A DNA stretch of 64,000 nucleotides from Chitinophagaceae bacterium. Its GTDB lineage: Bacteria; Bacteroidota; Bacteroidia; Chitinophagales; Chitinophagaceae. The position numbers and the translations under genes are program-made. The notes beneath the pieces are model-generated. The model was given only the letters and a program-made list of their open reading frames with translations, had not been told where the DNA came from and did not search any database. The stretch is taken from the NCBI GenBank assembly GCA_023229465.1, contig JALNZE010000001.1, positions 377,867 through 441,866 on the forward strand. Direction: 5' to 3'. This document shows, in pieces, positions 51,712-60,159 of the stretch. Position 1 is the stretch's first letter. Each line of letters opens with the position of its first letter.

Positions 51712-52854
51712 ATGATGAAACTTGCTACAAAATATATCCATGCCGGAACAGAACCCGATCCTTCTACCGGTGCGATCATGACACCCATCTATCAGACTTC
51801 TACCTATGTACAGGAAGCGCCTGGTGTTAATAAAGGCTATGAATATGCCCGCAGCCAGAACCCCACCAGAAAAGCATTGGAAGACGCTTATGCACAGATA
51901 GAGAACGGAAAATTTGGCCTTGCATTTGCAAGTGGTGTTGCCGCTACCGATGCGGTGATCAAATTATTATCTCCGGGTGATGAAGTAATTGCCGCCAATG
52001 ATATGTATGGAGGTACCTATCGTTTATTTACTAAAATTTTCGCGAAGTTTGGTATTCAGTTTACTTATGTTGATACAACTAATGTAGCCAACATACGCAA
52101 TGCCATCTCACCCAATACCAAACTCATCTGGATAGAAACACCTACCAATCCATTGATGAATATTACTGATATAGCGGCAGTATCCGTTATTGCCAAAGAA
52201 GCCAAAGCCTTGTTATGTGTTGATAATACATTCGCCTCTCCCTACCTGCAAAACCCCTTGGATTTTGGCGCTGATATAGTTATGCACTCTGCCACTAAAT
52301 ACCTGGGGGGCCATAGTGATGTAATACAGGGTTGCCTGATGATGAATGATGCGGAATTAAGGGAACAATTATATTTTATACAAAAAAGTTGTGGCGCTGT
52401 ACCAGGCCCAATGGATTGTTTTTTGGTATTGCGTGGAATTAAAACCCTGCATATCCGTATGCAGCGCCATTGTGAGAATGGAAGCGTAATTGCGCATTGG
52501 CTACGCAAACAACCAAAAATCGCCAAAGTGTATTGGTGTGGCTTTGAAGATCATCCGAATTATGCTATTGCTAAAAAACAAATGCGCGATTTTGGAGGCA
52601 TGCTCTCTTTTGAACTGAAAGATGATAGCATGGATGCTGCCAAAAAAGTATTGTCCTCTACTAAACTATTTTCGTTAGCAGAAAGCCTGGGTGGTGTGGA
52701 AAGCCTGATTAATCATCCGGCCTCCATGACACATGCATCTATCCCACGCGAAAAAAGACTGGAAAACGGACTAAGCGATACTTTGATCAGGTTGAGTATT
52801 GGTATTGAGGATGCGGATGATTTGATAGAAGATCTTAGTAAAGCAATAGGATAA
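51712..52854 (+). CDS. metB: Cystathionine gamma-synthase / PLP-dependent trans-sulfuration enzyme
   Basis: 380 residues of the Cys/Met PLP family: 'TKYIHAGTEPDPSTGAIMTP', 'EYARSQNPTRKALEDAYAQI', 'ASGVAATDAVIKLLSPGDEV', and PLP-Lys K196 in 'HSATKYLGGHSDVIQG'. The members in this group act as cystathionine gamma-synthase or gamma-lyase; sequence alone does not separate them. It would feed homocysteine to MetH in the same genome. An ATG one codon downstream is an equally possible start. Confidence 0.88.
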   Translation: MMKLATKYIHAGTEPDPSTGAIMTPIYQTSTYVQEAPGVNKGYEYARSQNPTRKALEDAYAQIENGKFGLAFASGVAATDAVIKLLSPGDEVIAANDMYGGTYRLFTKIFAKFGIQFTYVDTTNVANIRNAISPNTKLIWIETPTNPLMNITDIAAVSVIAKEAKALLCVDNTFASPYLQNPLDFGADIVMHSATKYLGGHSDVIQGCLMMNDAELREQLYFIQKSCGAVPGPMDCFLVLRGIKTLHIRMQRHCENGSVIAHWLRKQPKIAKVYWCGFEDHPNYAIAKKQMRDFGGMLSFELKDDSMDAAKKVLSSTKLFSLAESLGGVESLINHPASMTHASIPREKRLENGLSDTLIRLSIGIEDADDLIEDLSKAIG

Positions 52855-52889
52855 CCATTTCTCTGAGTTGAAACTCTTTCTTTTATACC

Positions 52890-53165
52890 ATGCCAAACGA
52901 ATTACAACCCTGGGAACGTTTTTCGGCTGATGAATTAGCGGCCTGGGTAAACGATATGATCCAGCGCGATTTTACAGGTCTCCTAAACTTGTTGTATCGC
53001 CTGGATATCAATGAAGCCAAATTACGGAAAATGCTTGATGAGATACAAAATGAAGATGCGGGAAAAATAATTGCAGCTTTAATTATTGAAAGGCAACTGC
53101 AGAAAATAAAATCAAAACAACAGTTCAGGCAGGCAGATGATATTCCCGAAGAAGACAAATGGTAA
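52890..53165 (+). CDS. Small conserved hypothetical protein
   Basis: 91 residues, charged and helical: 'ELAAWVNDMIQRDFTGLLNL', 'LRKMLDEIQNEDAGKIIAAL', ending 'QADDIPEEDKW'. Follows the cystathionine gene by 35 bp. No recognised domain; codon use looks like the neighbours. Confidence 0.6.
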   Translation: MPNELQPWERFSADELAAWVNDMIQRDFTGLLNLLYRLDINEAKLRKMLDEIQNEDAGKIIAALIIERQLQKIKSKQQFRQADDIPEEDKW

Positions 53166-53234
53166 CCCGCTGCACTAACTCTGCGCTACATGGGTTAAAC
53201 GCGGAGGGATGACAAATGAAAATTTAAATTGGTT

Positions 53235-54290
53235 TTAATACATTGCCAGTAAATCGTCTTCAGTAAGCGGGTGCTGGTTATAAGAAGAATTACTACCCTG
53301 CAAGGCCCTTCCTTTTTCAATGGCTATCTGAACAATTTGAAAAGTATCCTGGGATAAAAAAAGTTTTTTGGTATTTGCGGTAGCTAACCAATTAGTAACC
53401 TTTGTATGAAAATCAGCAGACAACTGATCTACCACCACCACATTAAAATCTTTCAATGCAGCCGCGTTACAAAGCTGTTCGTATTGACCCCTGATAGGCA
53501 ATACCAATAATTTTTTACCAAGATATAAAGCTTCTGCCGGTGTTTCAAATCCAGCGCCGGTAATTACACCATGTGAATGAATCAGGCTCTGCGTAAACCC
53601 TTCATTGCTAATAGGCAATAAAGTAACATTCGCAGATACCACAGGCTGTTTTACTTTTTTTGAAAATACTTCAAAGCGTATATCTCTTACATTATGCAAT
53701 GCTTTCAATACCACTTCATCACTGTAATGAGAAAGATACACGGTAATATGTCCCTGATCAGTTGCTGTTGCCTGCAATATCTCCTGTTTAATAACCGGGG
53801 AATAAATAAAATTATCATAGGGGTTAAAATGCAGGCCCACATACTCGGTAGCTTTGGCATATTGTTGTAAGATAAATTCTCCCGCAATATCTTTTTTCCT
53901 GCCTCGTGGTGTATGCTTACTTTGAAAACTCGCCTGGTGACCAAAACCAATACTGGGTACTTTCTTAAAACGGCAGGCCATCGTAGTAATACTGTCAAAA
54001 TCATTTAAAACAATATCATACTTTTCTACCGGTAATCCTTTCGCCTCTTTCAAAATACGTTTCAGATTCAACTCTTTCCACATGCGCCAGTAATCCAGGC
54101 CGCCCGTATTACCATAAAATAAGCTAAGCCCATTACTCCGGTATTTAACGGGTAACTGAGGTTGCAGGTGACTATTGCTTCCACTCAAAAAAACATCCAC
54201 GTCTCCGTATTGTTGCAAACAGGGCATCAGTTCCATGGCCCTGCTGATATGACCGTTACCGGTGGCTTGTACTGAATATAATATCTTCAT
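53235..54290 (-). CDS. GT28/MGT-like glycosyltransferase
   Basis: 351 residues: 'KILYSVQATGNGHISRAMEL' (the G-x-G-H-x-x-R nucleotide/acceptor motif), 'VLNDFDSITTMACRFK', and a C-terminal part with 'GVITGAGFETPAEALYLGKK' and 'LLVLPIRGQYEQLCNAAAL', which is the GT-B donor-binding site. Probably a cytosolic lipid- or sugar-glycosylating enzyme. It overlaps the phosphoesterase upstream by 4 bp. Confidence 0.85.
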   Translation of the reverse strand: MKILYSVQATGNGHISRAMELMPCLQQYGDVDVFLSGSNSHLQPQLPVKYRSNGLSLFYGNTGGLDYWRMWKELNLKRILKEAKGLPVEKYDIVLNDFDSITTMACRFKKVPSIGFGHQASFQSKHTPRGRKKDIAGEFILQQYAKATEYVGLHFNPYDNFIYSPVIKQEILQATATDQGHITVYLSHYSDEVVLKALHNVRDIRFEVFSKKVKQPVVSANVTLLPISNEGFTQSLIHSHGVITGAGFETPAEALYLGKKLLVLPIRGQYEQLCNAAALKDFNVVVVDQLSADFHTKVTNWLATANTKKLFLSQDTFQIVQIAIEKGRALQGSNSSYNQHPLTEDDLLAMY

Positions 54291-55144
54291 ACCGGCATTG
54301 CTAAAGAGTGAAGAAATAAAGCAACTTCATTAGTGATCACATTTAACTCTGGCAATTTTTTATCCATCGATACTACCGGTGTACTTGATGAAGCGAATTC
54401 TTTTTCATCGTACTGGTAAATTGTCCAGTCGTTCTGATGGTATTCCAGTGCCGTTAAATTTTCTATCCAGTCGCCACTGTTCAGATACATCACACTGCCG
54501 TTTTTGGTAACCACTTTTCTTTTCTGTGGCTGGTGTATATGCCCACAGATTACATAATCATATTTTTTCTCGATAGCCAATTCAGCGGCAGTCTGTTCAA
54601 AATCGCCGATCCATGCCACTGCTTTTTTAACGCTGTTTTTTACTTTCTTGCTGAAACTCATTTTTTCTTTACCCATGGCCTTCAGGCACAGATTGATAAA
54701 GCTGTTGATATGTATCAACAAATCATATCCATGTCCGCCCAGCTTAGCTAATAATTTTGCACTCCCTTTAGTGGTTGCATCAAATACATCACCATGAAAA
54801 ATCCAGGTCATTTTACCATCAATCTCCATCACTACTTTATCGGTTAATTGAAAATTACCCATTTCAATATCGCTATAGCGGCGAAGGGCCTCATCATGAT
54901 TTCCGGTAATATAAATAACGCGGGTTCCTTTGCTCAGCAGATTCATGATCTCTTTAAACACCTGCATATGTGCCACAGGAAAATATCTTTTATTGAATTG
55001 CCAGATATCTATCACATCACCATTTAAAACAAGTATCTGGGGCCGTATGCTTTTGAGATAGTTAACGATTTCCTGGGCATGACAGCCAAAAGTGCCTAAA
55101 TGAAGATCGCTCATTACTACAACATCAACCGGACGTCTTTCCAT
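54287..55144 (-). CDS. LpxH-like metallophosphoesterase
   Basis: 285 residues with the calcineurin-like set: 'VVMSDLHLGTFGCHA', 'VLNGDVIDIWQFN', 'YITGNHDEALRRYSD', 'WIFHGDVFDA' and 'YVICGHIHQPQKRKV'. Resembles UDP-2,3-diacylglucosamine diphosphatase and relatives. Coupled with a GT28-like gene, so a role in a lipid or sugar-lipid pathway is likely; a true LpxH function is not proven. Confidence 0.82.
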   Translation of the reverse strand: MERRPVDVVVMSDLHLGTFGCHAQEIVNYLKSIRPQILVLNGDVIDIWQFNKRYFPVAHMQVFKEIMNLLSKGTRVIYITGNHDEALRRYSDIEMGNFQLTDKVVMEIDGKMTWIFHGDVFDATTKGSAKLLAKLGGHGYDLLIHINSFINLCLKAMGKEKMSFSKKVKNSVKKAVAWIGDFEQTAAELAIEKKYDYVICGHIHQPQKRKVVTKNGSVMYLNSGDWIENLTALEYHQNDWTIYQYDEKEFASSSTPVVSMDKKLPELNVITNEVALFLHSLAMPV

Positions 55145-55298
55145 TGTGGAGGTTTAGCAAAATTCCCCCTGTAGTATGAAGTCAATGTTAGAATAGTGTT
55201 AAGCTATTGTGATTTGTGTGTGAAGGAATTGTTACCTGCCCTGTTTCATTAATCAGGTTGCCGGCCAGGCTGTTGATAACGCACCATAGCCAAATAAC

Positions 55299-55997
55299 TT
55301 AGAGGTCTCCATACAATGGGCGCATAATAATATCTTCCACTACTGCCTGTGGAGATAACAGCGAAGCGGCATACACCATTTTAGCTATATCCTCAGCTTC
55401 CATAATGCGTTGCGTGTCTATTTCAAATCCATCCCAGCTGGCGCTAAGGGTGGCACCCGGACAAACAGCCGTTACCTTAATGCCATGTGGTTTTAATTCT
55501 TCACGCAGGTTTTTACTAAACCCTAACAGTGCAAATTTACTGATGCTATAACTGCCACCATTAGCGTAGGCCTGCAATGAGGCGATGGAGCAGATATTAA
55601 AAATATGTCCGCGCCCGGCAGCAATCATAGCAGGTAATACTGTTTTGGTAAGATGATACGCGCTATACAAATTCACCTCAATCATTTGCTCTAATACACC
55701 ATCCCCTTCTTCATAAATACTACCCGGTAGAAATTGTCCCGCATTATTAATCACGATATCCGGCGCCCCAGACTCCAGACTCCAAACGCCAAACGCCTTA
55801 GCCTCTTCCTTCACACGCATATCAACCGGTTTCGCTTTTATGGTACATTGCGGGTATTGCGTTTGTAACATGGATACAGTATCATACAATTGTTTATCGC
55901 CACGGCTGCAGAGCAATAATGTATGACCCGCTTCGGCAAATTTTGCCGCGATGGCTTTGCCAATTCCTTTGGATGCACCGGTGATGAGGACTATCAT
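55299..55997 (-). CDS. SDR family oxidoreductase carrying an absorbed repeat
   Basis: 232 residues from the ATG at 55997: 'MIVLITGASKGIGKAIAAKF' (Rossmann), 'PDIVINNAGQFLPGSIYE', the catalytic 'GGSYSISKFALLGFSKNLRE' (Ser-Tyr-Lys). The piece between residues about 69 and 82 (AKAFGVWSLESGAPD) is coded by a GGAGTCTGG tract like the intergenic repeats, an unusual insertion for this family. The frame extends upstream to 56084, but those codons lie in another such repeat and do not match SDR starts. Confidence 0.85.
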   Translation of the reverse strand: MIVLITGASKGIGKAIAAKFAEAGHTLLLCSRGDKQLYDTVSMLQTQYPQCTIKAKPVDMRVKEEAKAFGVWSLESGAPDIVINNAGQFLPGSIYEEGDGVLEQMIEVNLYSAYHLTKTVLPAMIAAGRGHIFNICSIASLQAYANGGSYSISKFALLGFSKNLREELKPHGIKVTAVCPGATLSASWDGFEIDTQRIMEAEDIAKMVYAASLLSPQAVVEDIIMRPLYGDL

Positions 55998-56035
55998 TAG
56001 TTGGGAGTTAGAAGTTGGAAGTTTGGAGTTAAAAG
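55998..56035 (-). repeat. GGAGTT-type repeat upstream of the SDR gene
   Basis: On the plus strand TTGGGAGTTAGAAGTTGGAA followed by GTTTGGAGTTAAAAG: a degenerate tandem of GGAGTT/GAAGTT units directly before the SDR start. Confidence 0.5.
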
Positions 56036-56109
56036 TACGATTTAGGGGGGATGAATAATTTTTGTTTATCATTTTAGAGGCCACTGGTTCCTTGTTCGTA
56101 TTTTGTGAG

Positions 56110-56805
56110 ATGAAGTATCAGCACTTATTTTTTGACCTGGATCATACGCTTTGGGATTTTGAGACCAATGCCAAACAAACCCTTGCAGAACTTTATATTA
56201 CCCATTCACTGGAAGCAAAGGGGGTACCCGGTTTTGAACAATTTTTTGAAAGATACAGTTACCATAACCACCGCCTATGGGACCGGTATACAAAGGGTTT
56301 CATAAAACAGGATGAATTACGCTGGAAAAGGATGTGGCTGGCTTTGCTTGATTTTAAACTGGCGGATGAGCCACTGGCCAGGCAATTGGGTATACAGTTC
56401 CTGGAATACCTGCCTACCAGAAAAAGCCTCTTCCCTTATACGCTGGAGATTTTGAAATACCTGAAAGAAAAAAAATACCGGATGCATTTAGTAACCAATG
56501 GATTTGAAACGGTACAGCGCCATAAAATTCAAAATGCCAACCTGCACCCTTTTTTTGAACAGGTAATTACCTCAGAAGCCAGTGGTAGCCTGAAGCCTAA
56601 TAAAGAAATATTTGATTATGCTCTGGCCAGGGCCGGCGCTATTACTGCCGAAAGCATCATGATCGGAGATAACCTGGATGCAGATATACAAGGTGGCATT
56701 AATGCAGGCATGGATACCATATTTGTAAACCACCTGCATATTACGCCGCATGTGAAGCCAACCTTTACCGTATATCACTTGAAAGAACTGGAAAATATTC
56801 TCTGA
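56110..56805 (+). CDS. HAD-family YjjG-like nucleotidase/phosphatase
   Basis: 231 residues from the ATG at 56110 (MKYQHLFFDLDHTLWDFETN). HAD motifs: nucleophile 'FDLDHTLWD', motif II 'LVTNGFETVQRHKI', motif III 'SLKPNKEIFDYAL' and 'MIGDNLDADIQGGINAGMDT'. YjjG-type enzymes dephosphorylate pyrimidine monophosphates, including non-canonical ones. Upstream codons to 56062 are unlikely. Confidence 0.87.
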   Translation: MKYQHLFFDLDHTLWDFETNAKQTLAELYITHSLEAKGVPGFEQFFERYSYHNHRLWDRYTKGFIKQDELRWKRMWLALLDFKLADEPLARQLGIQFLEYLPTRKSLFPYTLEILKYLKEKKYRMHLVTNGFETVQRHKIQNANLHPFFEQVITSEASGSLKPNKEIFDYALARAGAITAESIMIGDNLDADIQGGINAGMDTIFVNHLHITPHVKPTFTVYHLKELENIL

Positions 56806-56817
56806 GTAACTGCATAA

Positions 56818-56843
56818 AAAAAGCCCCGCAAAATACAGGGCTT
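56818..56843 (-). terminator. Rho-independent terminator for the Lys/Cys-rich gene
   Basis: Read on the minus strand, AAGCCC (56843-56838) pairs with GGGCTT (56826-56821), and a T run follows (AAAAAAA on the plus strand, 56815-56821). It lies between convergent genes. Confidence 0.65.
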
Positions 56844-56862
56844 ATACATATGTTCTGAAAAA

Positions 56863-57105
56863 CTATGCTTTTGCAACAGCTTTAGTGGCTTCTTTAGCCG
56901 TTGTTTTAGTGGCTTTCGTGTCTTTCTTCATGTCTTTGCAATCCTTCATGTCTTTGCAATCTTTCATGTCCTTACAATCCTTTTTATCTTTACCGTCTTT
57001 GTGGCACTCTTTTCCTTTGGCACATTTTTTACCATCCCCTTCATTTGAAAAGGCAAAGCCTGTAAATAAGAAAGCAGCGGTAGCTAACAGAAATAGTTTT
57101 TTCAT
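56863..57105 (-). CDS. Small secreted Lys/Cys-rich repeat protein
   Basis: 80 residues: signal peptide with hydrophobic 'LFLLATAAFLFTGFAFSNEG', then a Lys/Asp/Cys-rich region with three DCKDMK hexapeptides in tandem preceded by C-containing variants ('KKCAKGKECHKDGKDKKDCK'), then an Ala/Lys/Thr tail. Six cysteines in a field of Lys and Asp suggest metal binding or a matrix protein. The 18-bp tandem repeat codes the hexapeptides and could vary in number. Confidence 0.7.
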   Translation of the reverse strand: MKKLFLLATAAFLFTGFAFSNEGDGKKCAKGKECHKDGKDKKDCKDMKDCKDMKDCKDMKKDTKATKTTAKEATKAVAKA

Positions 57106-57223
57106 ACTTGTTCGTTTTAATTAGTAAAATTATCAGCAATGAAAATAATACAAAAATGGCTTGTTACGCTTTCAGGTATGTTAAAATATACCAACGGCGC
57201 CAAATTTACACCATCACCCTCCC

Positions 57224-57262
57224 CCCACTCCTAACTCCAAACCCACCCTCACTCCCAGCTAG
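57224..57262 (-). repeat. GGAGTT-type repeat overlapping the psd stop
   Basis: Plus strand CCCCCCACTCCTAACTCCAA and further CCACCCTCACTCCCAG. On the minus strand it reads as GGGAGTGAGGGTGGGTTTGG, and the psd stop codon TGA lies inside it. Confidence 0.5.
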
Positions 57263-57908
57263 CCAAAACAGTCACCCCACCCTTTACCACCTGGTTAAGG
57301 GTTACCTTTACCCTGGCAGTAAGTGGTAACAGTACATCTACCCGGCTGCCAAATTTGATAAACCCATATTCGTCTCCTTGTTTTACCTGCTGACCCACTT
57401 TGGTATAATTACAGATCCTCTTAGCCAGTGCCCCGGCAATTTGCTTGTATAAGATTTCGCCGTAACTGTTTCGGGTTACCATACTCCATCTTTCATTTTC
57501 AGTGGATGATTTAGGATGCCAGGCTACTAAATATTTACCCCTATGGTATTGATTATAGATTACCTCTCCACTCATCGGGTTCCTGTTCACATGCACATTA
57601 GCCGGACTCATAAAAATGCTTACCTGGATGCGTTTGTCTTTAAAATATTCTACCTCTGTTACTTCTTCGATTACCACCACTTTGCCATCTGCCGGGCAGA
57701 TAATCTGCTTATCATTGATGGTAAATGCCCTGTTGGGGATACGAAAAAAAGATACAATAAATAAAAACAGGCCCAATGTTATCACAAATAAAGCCAGGGC
57801 AAGCCATGGAATGGAGGCGCTTAAAAAAGTAAATGAAACCACATTGAATAAGCCGAAAATCAAAGCGGTAATGGCAATCGTTTTATACCCTTCTCTATGA
57901 ATGGTCAT
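57249..57908 (-). CDS. psd: Phosphatidylserine decarboxylase family protein
   Basis: 219 residues from the ATG at 57908 (MTIHREGYKTIA). Two N-terminal transmembrane helices are followed by 'ICPADGKVVVIEEVTEVEYF', 'QVSIFMSPANVHVNRNPMSG', 'NERWSMVTRNSYGEILYKQI' and the autocleavage site 'FIKFGSRVDVLLP' (Gly-Ser). It makes phosphatidylethanolamine. The frame extends upstream to 58073 inside the cdsA gene, but that part is not conserved. It follows cdsA by 52 bp in a phospholipid operon. Confidence 0.9.
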   Translation of the reverse strand: MTIHREGYKTIAITALIFGLFNVVSFTFLSASIPWLALALFVITLGLFLFIVSFFRIPNRAFTINDKQIICPADGKVVVIEEVTEVEYFKDKRIQVSIFMSPANVHVNRNPMSGEVIYNQYHRGKYLVAWHPKSSTENERWSMVTRNSYGEILYKQIAGALAKRICNYTKVGQQVKQGDEYGFIKFGSRVDVLLPLTARVKVTLNQVVKGGVTVLASWE

Positions 57909-57960
57909 GGTAGCTATTTGAACAGCAAATGTAAAACGGAATATTGAAAGACTACCTATC

Positions 57961-58824
57961 TCAATAAAACAGGTAAAAAATAATCCAACACACAGTTGTG
58001 GCCACCAGTAATGAATCAAACCTATCCAGAAAACCACCATGCCCGGGCATGATCCGGCCGCTGTCTTTAACACCGGCTAAGCGTTTGAGCTTACTTTCAA
58101 AAAGATCTCCTGCAGTACCCGCTATGGTGGCGGTGACGGAAATGAGTAACAAAGGTTTGAAGGGAAGATGAAACGCATAAAAGCCTGTTAGCACAACTGC
58201 CGGTACTGTTAATATTGCGCCGCCAATGGTTCCTTCCCATGTTTTTTTGGGTGATATGGGCGATAAGGGTGTTTTTCCTATGAAAGACCCAACCAGGTAA
58301 GCCATTGTATCATTTAGCCAGATAGAAGCGATCAGTAATACCGGCAATAGCCAGTTCTCCCCGGCAAAAACTGTTTGATGCAGGTTGCTCCATAAACGCA
58401 TCATCAATCCCCAGCTTAAAGAAATATAAACAAGCCCCAGCATAGAATACGCCCATAAACGCGGTGTAATTTCTTTGCGGGATAAAAAATCTCCAGCTAT
58501 AAATAACAGAAAACCTATTAAAAACATCCACTGGCCTGCTACCTGGATACTGATCTGGCCTATCTGGTACAACTCATTGGTCATCCATAGCTGTAAACCC
58601 CATCCCACAAACAGTATTCCATACTGATGAAAGAAACTGATTTCCTGGTAATCTTTATCTATCTGGCCTACCAGTTTTTGGTACTCTACCCAGCATCCAA
58701 TATGAATAATAGAAAACAATAGCAGAAAACTCCACTGGTTCCACAATAGCCCAAACAACATCACCATCACAAACACAATCGCTGTTAGTGTACGGGTTCT
58801 GAATATTTGCAGATTAAAAGCCAT
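57961..58824 (-). CDS. cdsA: Phosphatidate cytidylyltransferase
   Basis: 287 residues with about eight transmembrane helices and the CdsA signature: 'SPISPKKTWEGTIGGAILTV' and 'GTAGDLFESKLKRLAGVKDS' with 'GRIMPGHGGFLDRFDSLLVA'. It makes CDP-diacylglycerol, the precursor used by phosphatidylserine synthase and thus by Psd next door. Confidence 0.94.
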   Translation of the reverse strand: MAFNLQIFRTRTLTAIVFVMVMLFGLLWNQWSFLLLFSIIHIGCWVEYQKLVGQIDKDYQEISFFHQYGILFVGWGLQLWMTNELYQIGQISIQVAGQWMFLIGFLLFIAGDFLSRKEITPRLWAYSMLGLVYISLSWGLMMRLWSNLHQTVFAGENWLLPVLLIASIWLNDTMAYLVGSFIGKTPLSPISPKKTWEGTIGGAILTVPAVVLTGFYAFHLPFKPLLLISVTATIAGTAGDLFESKLKRLAGVKDSGRIMPGHGGFLDRFDSLLVATTVCWIIFYLFY

Positions 58825-58918
58825 AAAGCAGGTAGCATTGTTGAAATACGAAGTACGAATGTATGGGGAAGATCACCAAATACAATAAGGAGTTGATGGA
58901 GATGTTTTTTAAGGCACA

Positions 58919-59128
58919 TCATTCATGCAATGGGGTCTTCTCTAACAGCCGCTTCGCCATTTCCATCAAATGCCCGGGCACATAGAGTTCAATATCCCCA
59001 AAGTTGAGATAGCTGCTGTCTTGCTTGTTCATGATCTGCACCGGTACCTCATTTTCTTCCAGCATGCCCTGTATAATACTGGCTTCAGCAGGGTTACGGG
59101 TCGCATAAATTTTTTGCCAGGATGCCAT
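58919..59128 (-). CDS. DUF2007 (putative signal-transducing) small protein
   Basis: 69 residues: 'WQKIYATRNPAEASIIQGML', 'EENEVPVQIMNKQDSSYLNF', 'GDIELYVPGHLMEMAKRLLE'. Matches the DUF2007 fold (a ferredoxin-like, often regulatory, domain). Its start overlaps the stop of the CPBP gene by one base. Confidence 0.85.
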   Translation of the reverse strand: MASWQKIYATRNPAEASIIQGMLEENEVPVQIMNKQDSSYLNFGDIELYVPGHLMEMAKRLLEKTPLHE

Positions 59129-60051
59129 CAGAATATCAGGTTTGGTTTATTTTCCCTATTAGCCAATACAAGATCGCTCTCTTTTTTAAAAGAACGGAAA
59201 AATACAAACAGTAATAGTACCGCGATAATACCCCACCAGAAAGGAATACGCTCATCCATTGTTTTACTGAGCGACTTACCCATTCCCGAAGCAATATATA
59301 ATTGGGTTACCACGAAAGCATTGTTTAGAAAATGCAGGAAGATGCTCAGCCAGATATTTTTACTGTAATAAAAAATCAATCCCAACAGCACCCCCAATGC
59401 CACCCTTGGTAAAAATCCAAAATAAGAAAAATGAAAACCGCTGAATACAATACTGGCAATGAGGATGCCTGCCCATTTATTGTTTGTCCAGCCAATAAAT
59501 ACCTGCTGAAAGCCGCTTCTGAACAATACTTCTTCAAACAATGCAGGGGCCGCAGCCAATACCCCTAAAGTAAGCACATAATCAAGTGGCGTTTTCATGG
59601 TAGCCATCGACAGCATAGCCGCTTTGTATGCCTCTTCCAGGGCCCTGGCTTTAACATACCATTTGGCCGGAATAGGCATTTTTTCATTCAGTTCGCCCAA
59701 TGCACCACTGAGCATGATACCTGCAAACAGGATCAGGCATATCCAAAAAACCTGTTTCCTGCTGATGGCTGTATTAAAACCCAGCTGTGTAAACGGTTGT
59801 TTACTCAGTATCCTCGCCAGGAACAAGGCAGGCAATAAGAATACCATTAAAGACGCCAGCGTATTCAATACCCTCGAAATATGGATATTTTCAGGCCTGT
59901 TCAGCCGGTCGGTTACCTGCATAAACGGTACCTCCATCCACAGGCTACCTATAAAAGGCACCAGAAAAGCTGTCAACACAATAAAAACACCCATCAACCC
60001 CAATAAAAAAGCGAACTGAAGCGGATAATTAATCGTAGACCTTTGGCTCAT
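59128..60051 (-). CDS. CPBP family intramembrane protease-like protein
   Basis: 307 residues, about eight transmembrane helices, with the CPBP (Abi/CAAX) motifs 'PALFEEVLFRSGFQQVFIGW' (EExxxR) and 'SIVFSGFHFSYFGFLPRVAL' (FxxxH). It may cleave membrane proteins or act as an ester hydrolase; substrate unknown. First gene of the phospholipid operon. Confidence 0.88.
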   Translation of the reverse strand: MSQRSTINYPLQFAFLLGLMGVFIVLTAFLVPFIGSLWMEVPFMQVTDRLNRPENIHISRVLNTLASLMVFLLPALFLARILSKQPFTQLGFNTAISRKQVFWICLILFAGIMLSGALGELNEKMPIPAKWYVKARALEEAYKAAMLSMATMKTPLDYVLTLGVLAAAPALFEEVLFRSGFQQVFIGWTNNKWAGILIASIVFSGFHFSYFGFLPRVALGVLLGLIFYYSKNIWLSIFLHFLNNAFVVTQLYIASGMGKSLSKTMDERIPFWWGIIAVLLLFVFFRSFKKESDLVLANRENKPNLIF

Positions 60052-60071
60052 GCTATTGAAAAATAAGATTG

Positions 60072-60079
60072 TAAATTTG
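60072..60079 (+). promoter_or_regulatory. -7 element for dusB
   Basis: TAAATTTG fits TAnnTTTG and lies 81 bp before the dusB start. Confidence 0.3.
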
Positions 60080-60159
60080 CAACTTCTTTAAAATTGAAAG
60101 GACTGTGAAAGGATAAAAGGTAAAAAGCCGTTTCCTTACACACCCGTTACAGGCACAAT

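Noticed and set aside
57909..58073. Upstream extension of psd into cdsA
   Set aside because: The extra 55 codons are antiphase cdsA sequence; the conserved Psd start MTIHREG is at 57908.
59597..60019. Plus-strand open frame of 140 codons
   Set aside because: Antisense to the CPBP protease gene, whose transmembrane helices and EExxxR motif are clear.
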